Counted from the stretch's first letter, positions 37,933-47,031 are shown. The stretch: DNA of 64,000 bases from Lacisediminihabitans changchengi (GCF_016634425.1 NZ_JAEPES010000003.1:124001-188000), one strand, 5' to 3'. A program made the numbers and translations. Notes: a model not told the origin generated them from the letters alone.

Positions 37933-38340
37933 TCAGTCGATAACGCCGTCGACGTAGAACCAGCGCTTGCCGTCGCGGGTGAACGTGCTCGTCTCGCGAA
38001 GCTCCCCGCGCTCACCGCCCGCTCGGTAGGTCGCGCGGAACTCGACGGTGCCGACGGTATCGAACGGACCGCCATTGACGGTGCGAAGGATCTCGAGCAG
38101 CTGCCAGCGCAGGCCGTCATCGAGGTCGAGGGTCGCGGGACGGGTCGACGGATGCCAGGAGTCGAGCAGATACTGCGGCAGTCCCAGCGCGAAGGCCGAG
38201 AATCGCGAGCGCATCAGCCGCTCGGCGGTGGGGGCGACCGCATCGCCGCGATGGATCGGACCGCAGCAGTCGCCGTACACGTTGCCGCTTAGGCAGGGGC
38301 AGCGAGCGGTAGCCGAGAGGGAGGAGGGGGAGGGGAGCAC
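37933..38340 (-). CDS. YchJ-type SEC-C domain protein (UPF0225)
   Basis: About 135 residues with an N-terminal zinc-binding SEC-C-like motif (CPCLSGNVYGDCC, His/Cys ligands) followed by a SnoaL/NTF2-like domain containing LMRSRFSAFALGLPQYLLDSWH and ending GKRWFYVDGVID. Function unknown. A GTG at 38340 gives a protein starting just before the Cys motif, with GGAGAG close upstream; longer starts in the same frame add unrelated sequence. It lies 25 bp from the VOC gene and on the same strand. Confidence 0.8.
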   Translation of the reverse strand: MLPSPSSLSATARCPCLSGNVYGDCCGPIHRGDAVAPTAERLMRSRFSAFALGLPQYLLDSWHPSTRPATLDLDDGLRWQLLEILRTVNGGPFDTVGTVEFRATYRAGGERGELRETSTFTRDGKRWFYVDGVID

Positions 38341-38365
38341 CTCTCCATTCTGAAGTCGACCAGGC

Positions 38366-38791
38366 TCACGCGGGGGCGTAGGCAACCGCGACGTCGAGAA
38401 CCCAGACCACTCCGAAGGCATCCTTGAGCATTCCGTAGGCGGGGGAGAAGGCCGATGGCGCGAGGTCGGAGAGGACAGTGGATCCCACGGAGAGCTTCGC
38501 CCAGAGTGAGGTGATCTCGTCGACCGAATCGCCGCGCACCGAGACGAACGACGACCTGTCGCCCTGGTCGTACGACAGGCTCGCTGGAACGTCGTAGGCC
38601 ATGATCTGGAAGCCGTCGTCGCCGATCACCTGGCCGAACTTGATCTGCTGCGCCTCGTCGGGACGCTCAACGCTGAAGGCCTGCTCGTTGGTGAACGCGA
38701 TCAGCTGCCCGCCGAAGACCGAGTGGTAGAAGTCGAGAGCGGCTTTGGCGGTGCCGCGGAAGTTGAGGTGAGGGGTAGTGGTGACAGACAT
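38366..38791 (-). CDS. PhnB-like VOC-fold protein
   Basis: Single VOC module of 141 residues (MSVTTTPHLNFRGTAKAALDFYHSVFGGQ), typical of the PhnB/DUF3861-like 3-demethylubiquinone-9-like group. It has the conserved QIKFGQVIGDDGFQIMAYD and a C-terminal GMLKDAFGVVWVLD. AGGAG lies 6 bases before this ATG, so the longer in-frame start is rejected. No metal-ligand set typical of glyoxalase I is complete, so binding rather than catalysis is likely. Function unknown. Confidence 0.85.
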   Translation of the reverse strand: MSVTTTPHLNFRGTAKAALDFYHSVFGGQLIAFTNEQAFSVERPDEAQQIKFGQVIGDDGFQIMAYDVPASLSYDQGDRSSFVSVRGDSVDEITSLWAKLSVGSTVLSDLAPSAFSPAYGMLKDAFGVVWVLDVAVAYAPA

Positions 38792-38842
38792 GTGCGCTCC
38801 TGTGATCGTGTCGGGGAGTTCCCGACACATCGATATTCACCG

Positions 38843-38871
38843 CAGTAGAGGACGCCTTCCGTCCTCTACTG
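38843..38871. terminator. Perfect 12-bp hairpin
   Basis: CAGTAGAGGACG / CCTTC loop / CGTCCTCTACTG. Together with the next hairpin it lies downstream of the alpha-galactosidase gene and upstream of the VOC gene, both on the minus strand. Confidence 0.7.
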
Positions 38872-38876
38872 AAAGA

Positions 38877-38907
38877 CCGGGTCCCGCGAGCTACTTGCGG
38901 GACCCGG
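38877..38907 (-). terminator. Perfect 11-bp hairpin, probable alpha-galactosidase terminator
   Basis: CCGGGTCCCGC and GCGGGACCCGG with a 9-base loop. On the minus strand it follows the alpha-galactosidase stop by ~40 bases and is followed by TCTTTC. Confidence 0.75.
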
Positions 38908-38948
38908 CGCTCTCTTGGTCAGAAGCGAGTCGTCAGAGTCTGAATCGA

Positions 38949-41525
38949 CTACCGAATCGTGTAACTGAAGGCATCTTGGCGCAGCACCTCACCTGACTTC
39001 TTGGTGATCGTGACGCTGTGCTTGCCGCCCTGCAGGTCGCGCGACGAGAACAGCTTCTGACCGGTGAGACGGGTCGCGCTCTTCACGTCGACGGTCTTCA
39101 CGAGCGTGCCGTCGATGCGCACCTCGGCCGCGCCTTGGTCTGGTGCGGTGGGGCCGTTCCACGAGACGCCCGTGCCCGAGAATTCGAACGTCACGGAATC
39201 CCCATTGGTGGTCGTGGAGTGCACATCACCGTGCAGGTCGCCCTTGAACGCGAAATCGATCGCGGCATCACCCGAGGGAAGTGTGGCCAGGTACGCCTTC
39301 ATGATGGTGACCGTGCTACCGGACACGGTGTAATCCGCGTCCTTCTTCAGCGCGGTGCCCTTCACGCTCAACCCGGCCAGCTCTCCCGGATCTCGCGTCA
39401 CGTCCACGGAGACATTCTTCGGCGCTGCCGTGTCGAAGGCGGCGGTCGTGGCGCTCAGGAGACTGACCTGAGTGACGTCGAGCTTGTCGAGCAGCATGTA
39501 GTCGCCCGACTTCTTCACCGCGCGGATGGTGTGGCTCCCGTCCGGCAGGCCGGATGCACTGAACGCGACCACCTGTGCTGCGCGGGGCTGCCCCGGCTCG
39601 AGATGCGTGCTCACGGTCTTCTGGAACGAACCGTCGATATAGATGTCGACATCGCCCTCGGAGGAGTCGGTCTCGGTGACGTAATCGATCCCGGTGCCCT
39701 GGAACGTGTACTGGAACGAGGCGTCGTTCGCCTCGGTGTAGTGGACATCGTTGTTGTAGTCGCCGAGTCCGCGGCCGGTGCTCTGGCCCCAGGCTCCCGA
39801 GTAGACGATGGAGGGATTGTCATCGTTGACGGCGACGGATGTCCCGGCCGTGGCCGCAGACATCGACGCGCCCGTCGACGAGTCGCCGACCTTCACGGTG
39901 AGCGCCTGCGAGGTCGGTGCGACCTCCTTGTTGTCGTTGCGCGTCCAAGTGCCGTCGTAGCTGACCCGCAGCGAGTCGTCGTTGACGGTCAGCGCTGCCT
40001 TCTTGGTCGGGGTGACCTTGAGCAGTCGCACCCCATGAATCGGGATCGTCTGGCCGGTGTACGACGAGGCGAATGTCCCGAGGTCCTTGCCGGCCCAGAG
40101 GTCGCGGACCTTGGCTGCGCCGTCGAGACCCAGATCCGACCAGTTCGCGGTGATGTCGGCATCCGCTCGCCCGAGGTTGAACAGAGCCACCGTGTACGTG
40201 CCGTCTGCATTGAGCGCGTACCAGACCTGCTTCTTCGTCGCGGTGGATACCGGCTGGGCCGGCGTCGCGGCCTGGTTGATGGCGACGACCTCCTTATTGG
40301 TGAGCAGACCGATCCCGAAGGAGTCGAGCGTGGTCAGGTCATCACCGGTGTACATCGGCGCGGCCTCGATGGCCCAGAGCGTGGTGGCGGTGCGACGCTC
40401 ATCCTGAGTGAGGCCGTCCATGGTGCCGTTGCCGACATCCAGCGAGTCGAAGTCGGTGAAGCCGCCGGGTCCGCCGTGACGCCACCAATCGGCGGCTCGG
40501 GGGAACAGGCGAGCGATGTTGTCCCACTGGGTGAGTGCTTCGTTGCCGCAGTAGCACTCGACGTCCCACTCGACGCGATAGCCGTCGGCTTTCTCCTTCC
40601 AGTAGTCGGCGTAATTGATGTCGACAGCCCAGGAGAGTTCGAACCATATGTTGCGTTCTTTGAGAGCCTTCGACCAGGCGGCGACGTCATCGCGGGCATC
40701 GAGCGAGAGGTCGCTGACGCCGGACCCCGGTGTGACGCTGTCGAATTTGACGAAGTTGACACCCCACGACTTCAGCTGGTCGGCGATGGAGTCGATGTAT
40801 TTCTGCGCGCATGGGTTGCTGAAGTCGATGCGGTAGCCGATACCCCAGTAGTCAGCCTGCTGGATCGGCTGCTTCACGATGTCGTGGGTGTTGCAGCCGG
40901 GGGCACCGAAGATCGGCACCGGGTTGGTGTACAGCGAGGGCGAGATGCCGGGGATGAAGTACAGCCCGAACTTCTGGCCGTTCGCGTGCACATGGTCGAT
41001 GACCTTCTGCAGGCCATCGGGGTAGAGCTCCGTGCTCGGCACCGGGCGACCGTACTCGTCACTGCTACCGTTCCAGCCGGAGTCGACGTTGATGTAGTTG
41101 TACCCGGCCTTCTGCAGCTTCGCGTGCATCGCGTCGGACTGGGCGATGATGTTCGCCGCGGTGATCCACTTGCCGTTACCGGTGTAGACCTGCTGGCTGT
41201 AGCTGCTCCAGCCCATGTACGGCGTGAGCGCGAGCTCGTTACTCGGGGGCTTCGGGGTCGGCTTCTTCGCCGCGCTGTCATCCGGCGCGGCCGTGCTGAC
41301 GGATGTCGGGGCCGGGCTGCTCGTGGACGTGGCGGTCGGTGTCGGTGTCGGTGTTGCGGTTGCGGTCGGAGTCGGAGTCGGTGTCGGAGTCGGTGACGCT
41401 GTCGATGTTGCGACTGGTGTCGATGTGGTCGCGAAGGCGCTGGCGTTGCCTGCGAGCCCGAGAGCGAGGGCGATGGCAGTGGCTGCTCCTACCGCCACGA
41501 CCGCAGATTTCTTCCGGTGTGTCAT
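38949..41525 (-). CDS. Secreted alpha-galactosidase (GH27) with accessory carbohydrate-binding modules
   Basis: Large extracellular enzyme, 858 residues. A signal peptide (MTHRKKSAVVAVGAATAIALALG, stated as a ~30-residue region) is followed by a Thr/Pro/Ala linker (~35-85), encoded by 6-bp TCGGTG-type repeats. The GH27 barrel runs from LTPYMGWSSYSQQ to about residue 480, with YNYINVDSGW, nucleophile Asp in VNFVKFDSVTP and acid/base Asp in RVEWDVECYCG. Its antiparallel C-domain ends near GVRLLKVTP. Two beta-sandwich modules follow, with an X2-like module (DADYTVSGSTVTIMKAYL) between them. AAGGGGAA precedes the ATG. Acts on alpha-galactosides or related plant glycans. Confidence 0.88.
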   Translation of the reverse strand: MTHRKKSAVVAVGAATAIALALGLAGNASAFATTSTPVATSTASPTPTPTPTPTATATPTPTPTATSTSSPAPTSVSTAAPDDSAAKKPTPKPPSNELALTPYMGWSSYSQQVYTGNGKWITAANIIAQSDAMHAKLQKAGYNYINVDSGWNGSSDEYGRPVPSTELYPDGLQKVIDHVHANGQKFGLYFIPGISPSLYTNPVPIFGAPGCNTHDIVKQPIQQADYWGIGYRIDFSNPCAQKYIDSIADQLKSWGVNFVKFDSVTPGSGVSDLSLDARDDVAAWSKALKERNIWFELSWAVDINYADYWKEKADGYRVEWDVECYCGNEALTQWDNIARLFPRAADWWRHGGPGGFTDFDSLDVGNGTMDGLTQDERRTATTLWAIEAAPMYTGDDLTTLDSFGIGLLTNKEVVAINQAATPAQPVSTATKKQVWYALNADGTYTVALFNLGRADADITANWSDLGLDGAAKVRDLWAGKDLGTFASSYTGQTIPIHGVRLLKVTPTKKAALTVNDDSLRVSYDGTWTRNDNKEVAPTSQALTVKVGDSSTGASMSAATAGTSVAVNDDNPSIVYSGAWGQSTGRGLGDYNNDVHYTEANDASFQYTFQGTGIDYVTETDSSEGDVDIYIDGSFQKTVSTHLEPGQPRAAQVVAFSASGLPDGSHTIRAVKKSGDYMLLDKLDVTQVSLLSATTAAFDTAAPKNVSVDVTRDPGELAGLSVKGTALKKDADYTVSGSTVTIMKAYLATLPSGDAAIDFAFKGDLHGDVHSTTTNGDSVTFEFSGTGVSWNGPTAPDQGAAEVRIDGTLVKTVDVKSATRLTGQKLFSSRDLQGGKHSVTITKKSGEVLRQDAFSYTIR

Positions 41526-41643
41526 GTTTCCCCTTGTTCCGGCAGCCCGACGCCGGACGGCGTCGTTGCCGCTGTGTCGGTCCGTCAGCGGTGACGGTGT
41601 CGAGCGCCGGCGGAGGGCGACAACATCCCCGAAGTTGCCCGCC

Positions 41644-41672
41644 GCGCTATTACTTGACGACGTTAATAAATC
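41644..41672. promoter_or_regulatory. AT-rich block in the alpha-galactosidase / WYL-regulator intergenic region
   Basis: In the 280 bp between the two divergent genes, CTATTACTTGACGACGTTAAT and the adjacent AAATC form an AT-rich island within GC-rich DNA, the likely promoter or operator area for the galactosidase. I cannot fix -35/-10 boxes. A second AT-rich block (GCTATTACCCGTACTCTGATG, just before 41806) probably serves the regulator. Confidence 0.4.
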
Positions 41673-41805
41673 ACGCCGAGACGTGCAGCACAAGAGGGAC
41701 ATGCCTCAGCTGGGGGAGGGGAACACGTGCTGATGCCCTGGATTGTCGCCGTCGTGACAGCAGTAGAGGGCCGTTTCTGTCCGCTATTACCCGTACTCTG
41801 ATGTC

Positions 41806-42792
41806 GTGACGTCGACCACTTCGCGGCTTCTACTCCTGCTCTCCCTGTTGCAATCGCGCCGGGACTGGTCGGGAGCTGTGCTCGCCGATCGTCTCGAGAT
41901 CAGCCCGCGAACGGTGCGGCGCGACGTCGATCGCCTGCGCGAGCTGGGGTATCGCATTCGGGCGATCAAGGGACCGGATGGCGGCTACCGGCTCGATGCC
42001 GGGAGCGAGCTGCCGCCGTTGCTGTTCGACGACGATCAGGTCATCGCTCTGGCAGTGGCACTGCAGGCCGCGACCGTCGCCGGTGCCGGGGTCGAAGAGG
42101 CGGCAATGCGGGCACTCACCACGGTGCGCCAGGTGATGCCCCAGCGGCTACGGCACCGTCTCGACGCGTTGCAGTTCACCGCCGTCAGCACCCGGCCGGA
42201 TGTCGAGGAAGCGAGTCCGGATGTGCTCATCGCCGTCTCGGCGGCGATCCGAGCCGGCGAGGTGCTCCGCTTCGACTACGCGGATGGCGGCGACGCGGAG
42301 AAGGCGCCGCGCAGGGTCGAGCCTCACCACCTCGTCGCGCGACAGGAGCGCTGGTATCTCATCGCCTGGGATCTCGACCGCGACGACTGGCGCACCTTTC
42401 GCATAGACCGCGTGACTCCGCGCACCCCCACGGGACCGCGATTCGTCCCGCGTACCATGCCGGCAGAAAGCGTGCAGGATTTGGTGTCGGCGCGATTTCG
42501 CGGGTCTGTGCAGGGCACGGCATGGCCGTGCAATGGTTCGGTCATTCTCAGTCTGCCGGCCTGGGAGGTTCTTGCTTTCGCCGGTGACGGAGCGGTCGAA
42601 GATCTCGGGCCCGAACGATGCCGCCTTGATACGGGGTCGTGGTCGTGGGTGGCATTGGCTGCCTCTCTCGGACGGTTCGATGCCGACATCGAAGTGATCG
42701 GTCCGCCGGAACTGTCCGCGGCCTGTGTACTGCTTGCGGGCCGGTATAGCGCGGCGTCGCAGGGGCATCGATCGGCAGCGAGACGCCAGTAG
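41806..42792 (+). CDS. YafY-family transcriptional regulator (HTH-11 plus WYL domain)
   Basis: 328-residue regulator with an N-terminal winged helix (ISPRTVRRDVDRLRELGYRI) and a WYL ligand-binding domain (LRFDYADGGDAEKAPRRVEP, RWYLIAWDLDRDDWRTFRIDR). Such proteins sense nucleic acids or small ligands and often control their neighbours. It is divergent from the alpha-galactosidase, and control of that gene is an inference. GTG is the only suitable start, with no ribosome site upstream, so leaderless translation is likely. Confidence 0.87.
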   Translation: MTSTTSRLLLLLSLLQSRRDWSGAVLADRLEISPRTVRRDVDRLRELGYRIRAIKGPDGGYRLDAGSELPPLLFDDDQVIALAVALQAATVAGAGVEEAAMRALTTVRQVMPQRLRHRLDALQFTAVSTRPDVEEASPDVLIAVSAAIRAGEVLRFDYADGGDAEKAPRRVEPHHLVARQERWYLIAWDLDRDDWRTFRIDRVTPRTPTGPRFVPRTMPAESVQDLVSARFRGSVQGTAWPCNGSVILSLPAWEVLAFAGDGAVEDLGPERCRLDTGSWSWVALAASLGRFDADIEVIGPPELSAACVLLAGRYSAASQGHRSAARRQ

Positions 42793-42838
42793 GCCGTGCT
42801 CACCGTGCTGGCTGGATACTCGCGCCGGTGCCCGCGAT

Positions 42839-43993
42839 TCAGTCGAATTCGCGCTCGAACCGCTTGGCAAGTTCGGCCCCGGCGACCCGTGCCCAGGTGA
42901 GCGGATCGGCGTAGGCCGCGGCGCCCGAACCCGCCAGCGCCGTCAACGAGGTGCTCGCGGCGAACCCGACAGCGGCCGCGGAGATCAGCCCGGCGACGAG
43001 CGCGGTGGGCACGCCATGCGCGTCGGCCGTTGCTCGCACGCGGTCGACGACCTTGCCTTCCCCGGTCTGCTCATCGAAGCGGCCCTCGCCGGTGACGACG
43101 AGATCTGTGTCGCGTATGGCCTCGTCCAGCCCGATCAGTTGCGCCACCGAGTCCGCTCCCGAGCTGCTTGTCGCACCCCAGAGCGAGAGCCCGAACCCGG
43201 TGCCGCCCGCCGCGCCGGCCCCGGCGCGCGTGCTCAGGGCCACGGCATCCGTGCTGGTCTGGCTGATGATGCTGGTCTGTCTGATCACGCTGAGCAGGTT
43301 GCCGAGGTTGCGTTCGAGCAGCGGAAGATCGTCAGCCGATGCGCCCTTCTGAGCGCCGAAAACGTACGACGCACCCGTCTCGCCGAGCAGCGGACTGCGG
43401 ACGTCGGTGAGAACCTGCACTCCGCCGACGGGCAGGGCGCGGAGCCCGTCGAGCTGAACGGCGGCCAGGGTGGCGAGCCCCGCGTTCCCGTCCGGTGTCT
43501 CGGCGCCGTGGGCATCGACGAACCGTGCGCCGAGTGCCCGCAGGGCGCCGACCCCGCCGTCGGACGACGAACTGCCGCCGATGGCGAGCTGCAGCTGTGA
43601 GACGCCCGCCTCGAGCGCCGCCGCGATCGCCTGCCCGAACCCGCGGGTGTGGGCATGGAAGGGGCGGAGTGGATCGAGCAGACCGAGTCCGCTGGTGTTG
43701 GCGAGCTCGACCACCCCGATGCCGCCCGGGAGCAGTGCCCAGTGGGTGTGGACGGGGCGATCGTCGGGGCCGTCGACCGTGATCGGCATTAGTCGCGAGT
43801 CGTCTACCGCGGCAACGATCGCAGCCATGGTGCCCTCGCCCCCGTCGGCCATCGGTCGCAGGACCAGGTCATCGTCGGCGCGCACGGAGTGCCAGCCGGC
43901 CGCGATGGCCTCCGCTATCTCGCTCGCGGTCGCGCTGCCCTTGAAGGAGTCGGGGGCGATGACGATGCGTCGGCGAATCGCGCCGCGGATCAG
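42839..43993 (-). CDS. glxK: Glycerate kinase (type I), with a non-canonical start codon
   Basis: Phosphorylates D-glycerate. Family motifs are all present: RRIVIAPDSFKGSATASEIA at the N-terminus, LRPMADGGEGTM, ELANTSGLGLL, AIGGSSSSDGGVGALRALGA and VVTGEGRFDEQT. The first ATG/GTG/TTG in the frame is a GTG at 43885 that falls inside the conserved N-terminal domain and would remove the catalytic start. Upstream, the frame is open to a TGA near 44030 with only CTG (43993) and ATT (43978) as possible starts. CTG at 43993 overlaps the stop of a 20-codon reading frame as CTGA and has AAGGCGG upstream, so I place the start there (384 residues). A sequencing or assembly error is the main alternative. 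Confidence 0.8.
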   Translation of the reverse strand: MIRGAIRRRIVIAPDSFKGSATASEIAEAIAAGWHSVRADDDLVLRPMADGGEGTMAAIVAAVDDSRLMPITVDGPDDRPVHTHWALLPGGIGVVELANTSGLGLLDPLRPFHAHTRGFGQAIAAALEAGVSQLQLAIGGSSSSDGGVGALRALGARFVDAHGAETPDGNAGLATLAAVQLDGLRALPVGGVQVLTDVRSPLLGETGASYVFGAQKGASADDLPLLERNLGNLLSVIRQTSIISQTSTDAVALSTRAGAGAAGGTGFGLSLWGATSSSGADSVAQLIGLDEAIRDTDLVVTGEGRFDEQTGEGKVVDRVRATADAHGVPTALVAGLISAAAVGFAASTSLTALAGSGAAAYADPLTWARVAGAELAKRFEREFD

Positions 43994-44052
43994 TGCACCG
44001 CCTTCGTCGCGAGGGCGGCGATCGCCTTCTCAGACTTCGTCGTCTCGGGCAT
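43990..44052 (-). CDS. Possible 20-residue leader peptide coupled to glycerate kinase
   Basis: MPETTKSEKAIAALATKAVH, preceded by AAAGGACA 7 bases before the ATG. Its TGA overlaps the putative CTG start of glycerate kinase (CTGA), which would allow re-initiation. It may be an unrelated chance frame, or the true start of glxK separated by a one-base error. No family is recognisable at this length. Confidence 0.3.
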   Translation of the reverse strand: MPETTKSEKAIAALATKAVH

Positions 44053-44090
44053 GGCCAGCTGTCCTTTCGGGGCGGTCGATCGATTTCTCC

Positions 44091-46034
44091 ATGGTAGGCA
44101 GCGACGACCCCGATCTTCCCGGGAGGTGCGGCCCATTCGGGACGACATCCGTTTCCGTATCGCAACGCTTCTGTCAGAGATCCTTACCGGACCGGCCGTC
44201 GGACCGCGCTCAGGTCGCTAACCCTGCCGAGCTCAGAGCGGTAGCGCTCCACGACACGGGCGGGAGCGTCAGCGATGCCGATTGCTACGTCGTGGTGAAC
44301 ACGGGGACGAGCATGACTCGTGCGCTCTGCTCGGTGCGTGGACCAGAGGGGGCCGCCCCGGATGCTGCCGCCACCACCACTGCCGCCACCACCACCACCA
44401 CAACCGTCGAGCGGTGGCACCCCGAGACGGGACGCACGAGCCCGGTAGCCCACCTCCGCACCTCCGACGGCCGAACTCTCCTCGATGTCGAGGTCGCCCC
44501 AGGCGAGGCCCAGATCTTTGTACGGATGGCGGGCACCGAGCCAGTCGGTACCGCCGCGGACATCCCATCGTCGCAGACGACGACCCTCGACATTCCGATC
44601 GCCGGGCCATGGGAGGCCGAGCTGTTGCCAGTGCTCGACAACCGCCACGGCGACTTCGAGTTCGGCGGTGACGCTCTCGGTGTGGAGACCTGGCATGTCG
44701 ACACCGCCGCGACACTCGAGGGTCCGTGGGAGCCCCGCGCGGTGCGGGACTCGCTGCGCTTCTTCCTGCTCGGGCCCCTTCCGGCGGAGCGCGCTGAGCA
44801 CCTGTCGGCGCAGTTTTCGAGCGTGTCGCGGCTCGATACCAGTGAGGTGGTCAGCGTCGACGGTGTGAACCTGCGGTGGCGGCCGTACCGGTTCTCGACC
44901 GAGACTGGCATCGTCGACGACCCAGTGCAGCGCGACAGGATGACCGGGCCGCACGGCCTCAAGTCGGTCTCCGACGACTTCCTCGACCCGACCGTCGTTG
45001 ATCCGGAGGCTCATCCTGGCGACGTCTATCTTTTCTGGAGCGCGGTCGACGGCGGCGCGTCTTCGACCGAGCGCACGGTGACGATCTCAGCGCGAATCGG
45101 GCTGTCGGTCTGGATCGCCGGGCATCATGTCGGCAGCAGATCGGCTGTGCCGGTGCATCGTTTCGCGCCGTGGAACCTCCGCGATGCGCGTCCGAACCTC
45201 TCCACCGAGCAGATCACGCTCGCTCCCGGCGGCAGCGGTGTGGTCGTCGCACTGACGGTCGCAGACGACCAACCGTCGCGGGCGGCGGTGGCGATCGGGG
45301 GAGTTTTCACCGCCGAGCGCCCGAAGAGCAGGCTGGCGTGGTGGTTCGGGTCGACGCCGGCTCTCGAGTATCGCCCTGCTCGAACGGATGACGGCCCGCG
45401 GCCGATCTGGGTGCGAGCGGTCATCCCGCCCGGTGCCACCAGCGTCACGGTGCGCGCCACCGAGCCAGTGATTGAGGCCCGGGCGGGCGGTGTCACGCTT
45501 CCGGCGAGCTCGGTGCAGGCGCCGAGCGATGAGCGCGCCGCGGTCGTGTCGACCGTGACGCTTTCCGGGGCGGTCGGCCCGCTGCTGATCCGGCTCTCTG
45601 AGCCGTCGGTCGTGGGTCGCGAGCCCGTGCTGGTCGAGCCGCTGCGCTGGCAGACCGCCGCCGGCATCCTGGATCTCGCACTGTGGAACGACCTCGGCCT
45701 TGCCGACTACTCGGGGGCGATGATCTACCGTGCTTCGGTCAGTGTGCCCGACGGGCAGTTCGTGTCGGCGCGACTGGAGTTTGCCGGGCTAGTCGGCACG
45801 GCGGCGGTACGCGTCGACGACGTCGCGGTCGGTATCGTCTTCGGTGGCTCGACGCTAGACGTGACAGCGGCTGTGCGCGGGGGAGTGCATCACCTCGAGA
45901 TCGAGGTAGCGAACACGCTGGCGAATTTCGCGGCGCGGCTTCCGTCGCCGTTCTCCGGCATTCAGATGCCGTCAGGTGGCTTCACGGCGGCGACGCTTCG
46001 GCTGCAGGCGGTGACCCCGCACCCGAGCTCGTGA
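44091..46034 (+). pseudogene. C-terminal remnant of a large glycoside hydrolase (GH106-like)
   Basis: The open frame encodes ~648 residues of beta-rich sequence. From ~44225 it resembles the non-catalytic part of large rhamnosidase-type enzymes: DADCYVVVNTG, VERWHPETGRTSPVAHL, PGEAQIFVRM, PWEAELLP and, at the end, LWNDLGLADYSGAMIYRASV and RVDDVAVGIVFG. The catalytic barrel expected before it is missing; upstream lies only glycerate kinase DNA on the other strand. There is no ribosome site at the ATG used. A low-complexity (ACC)n tract gives ATTTAATTTTTTVE inside. I judge it N-terminally deleted; an independent secreted role is unlikely, as it has no signal peptide. Confidence 0.6.
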
Positions 46035-46058
46035 GTGGCGGCTCTGACAAGAGCGAAG

Positions 46059-46088
46059 CACCCCGGCCTCTTTGCGGAGACCGGGGTG
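46059..46088. terminator. Hairpin after the hydrolase remnant
   Basis: CACCCCGGCCTC / TTTGCG / GAGACCGGGGTG: 12-bp stem with one mismatch. It lies between convergent genes. Confidence 0.65.
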
Positions 46089-46107
46089 AGTGCATGCGGT
46101 ACAAGCC

Positions 46108-46136
46108 GGGGCCGCCGTGGAGTACACGGTGGCCCC
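46108..46136. terminator. Hairpin just downstream of the rhodopsin gene
   Basis: GGGGCCGCCGTG / GAGTA / CACGGTGGCCCC: 12-bp stem with one mismatch, 7 bases from the rhodopsin stop codon on the minus strand. Probable rhodopsin terminator. Confidence 0.65.
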
Positions 46137-46142
46137 CCATCC

Positions 46143-46994
46143 TTAGACGGTGTTCGATGCTGAGGAGCGCGCTGCAGGTGCGGCATCCTCCCGGGACGTC
46201 TCGATTGCTGCGAACTCACGGTCGTCGGCGTAGGACTTCATCTTCGCCACGCGGAAGATGATGAGGGCGTACACGGCTTTCGCCACGATGTCGGCGATCG
46301 AGTAGCCGACCTGCTTGTAGACCCAGGCGTCGGAGCCGGCGATGTTCAGCAGCGGGAGCAGGTAGGCGATGGGATAGACGCCCCAGCTCAGGAGGAGAAG
46401 AAACCGGAGTCGGCTCAGGGTGCCGCGCACCTCGATGGGCTGGTTCTTGAGCGATTTGCTGAGCTGGCTGAAGAGAATGTACAGGATGTAGAGGAACGGG
46501 ATGGTCGACAGGATTCCGAAGATCCCTCGTACCGTGTTGTCGCCGCTGATCTCCCCCGGATAGCCCAGGGCGATCATGAGCGCGGCAGCCGGAACGAGGC
46601 GGAAGAGCAGCTGTGACTGCACCTTGCGGGCAAGCGCCAAAACGGCCACGAGCTCGACCAGGAGCAGCGGGACCGTGAGAAGCCAGTCGACGTACCGGTA
46701 GCCCTCGTTGAATGACTCTCCGACCGCCTGGGTGTACGTGCCCGTACCGCCGACGGATTTGGTCACGAACGCCGATCTGAACGAGTCGAAGATGCGGAAG
46801 TAGTGATACGCGGCGATTCCGCAGACGACGATCGCGACGGTGATCGCATTCCGATAGCGGGGCAGGATGCGAGGCAGCGAGATGACCAGGAAAACCGCAG
46901 TGAACAGTTGCGCGGCTATCACCAACGACAGGAAGTTGTAGACGGTAACGAATTGCCCGTGCGACAGCGCATCAGGAATCACAATGTCCTCCAA
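46143..46994 (-). CDS. Xanthorhodopsin-like proton-pumping rhodopsin
   Basis: Seven-helix retinal protein of 283 residues. Helix C reads RYVDWLLTVPLLLVE, giving Arg100, Asp103 (proton acceptor), Thr107 and Glu114 (donor): the DTE set of proteorhodopsin/xanthorhodopsin pumps. His64 in AAYHYFRIF is the helix-B His that pairs with the acceptor in this clade. Helix G has DIVAK, with Asp235 and Schiff-base Lys239. YRYVDWLLTVP and STIPFLYILYIL match the xanthorhodopsin branch. A light-driven outward proton pump is the expected role. No retinal or carotenoid synthesis gene is in the window. Divergent from a MarR regulator. Confidence 0.92.
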   Translation of the reverse strand: MEDIVIPDALSHGQFVTVYNFLSLVIAAQLFTAVFLVISLPRILPRYRNAITVAIVVCGIAAYHYFRIFDSFRSAFVTKSVGGTGTYTQAVGESFNEGYRYVDWLLTVPLLLVELVAVLALARKVQSQLLFRLVPAAALMIALGYPGEISGDNTVRGIFGILSTIPFLYILYILFSQLSKSLKNQPIEVRGTLSRLRFLLLLSWGVYPIAYLLPLLNIAGSDAWVYKQVGYSIADIVAKAVYALIIFRVAKMKSYADDREFAAIETSREDAAPAARSSASNTV

Positions 46995-47031
46995 GATCGG
47001 CCGGTCGATGCGGGATGCATCGGCTTCGGTT

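Noticed and set aside
38843..38907. Reading the two adjacent hairpins as a CRISPR fragment or attachment site
   Set aside because: Only two unrelated hairpins without repeated spacers; their place after a gene end fits terminators.
39018..41396. A 792-codon plus-strand open frame opposite the alpha-galactosidase
   Set aside because: It is antisense to a well-recognised GH27 enzyme, is composed mainly of Arg, Val, Gly and Asp, and ends in the linker repeats as a Cys/Arg/Gly-rich stretch.
41330..41410. The tandem hexamers in the galactosidase as a CRISPR array or VNTR of non-coding type
   Set aside because: They are in frame and encode a Thr/Pro/Ala linker; no spacers.
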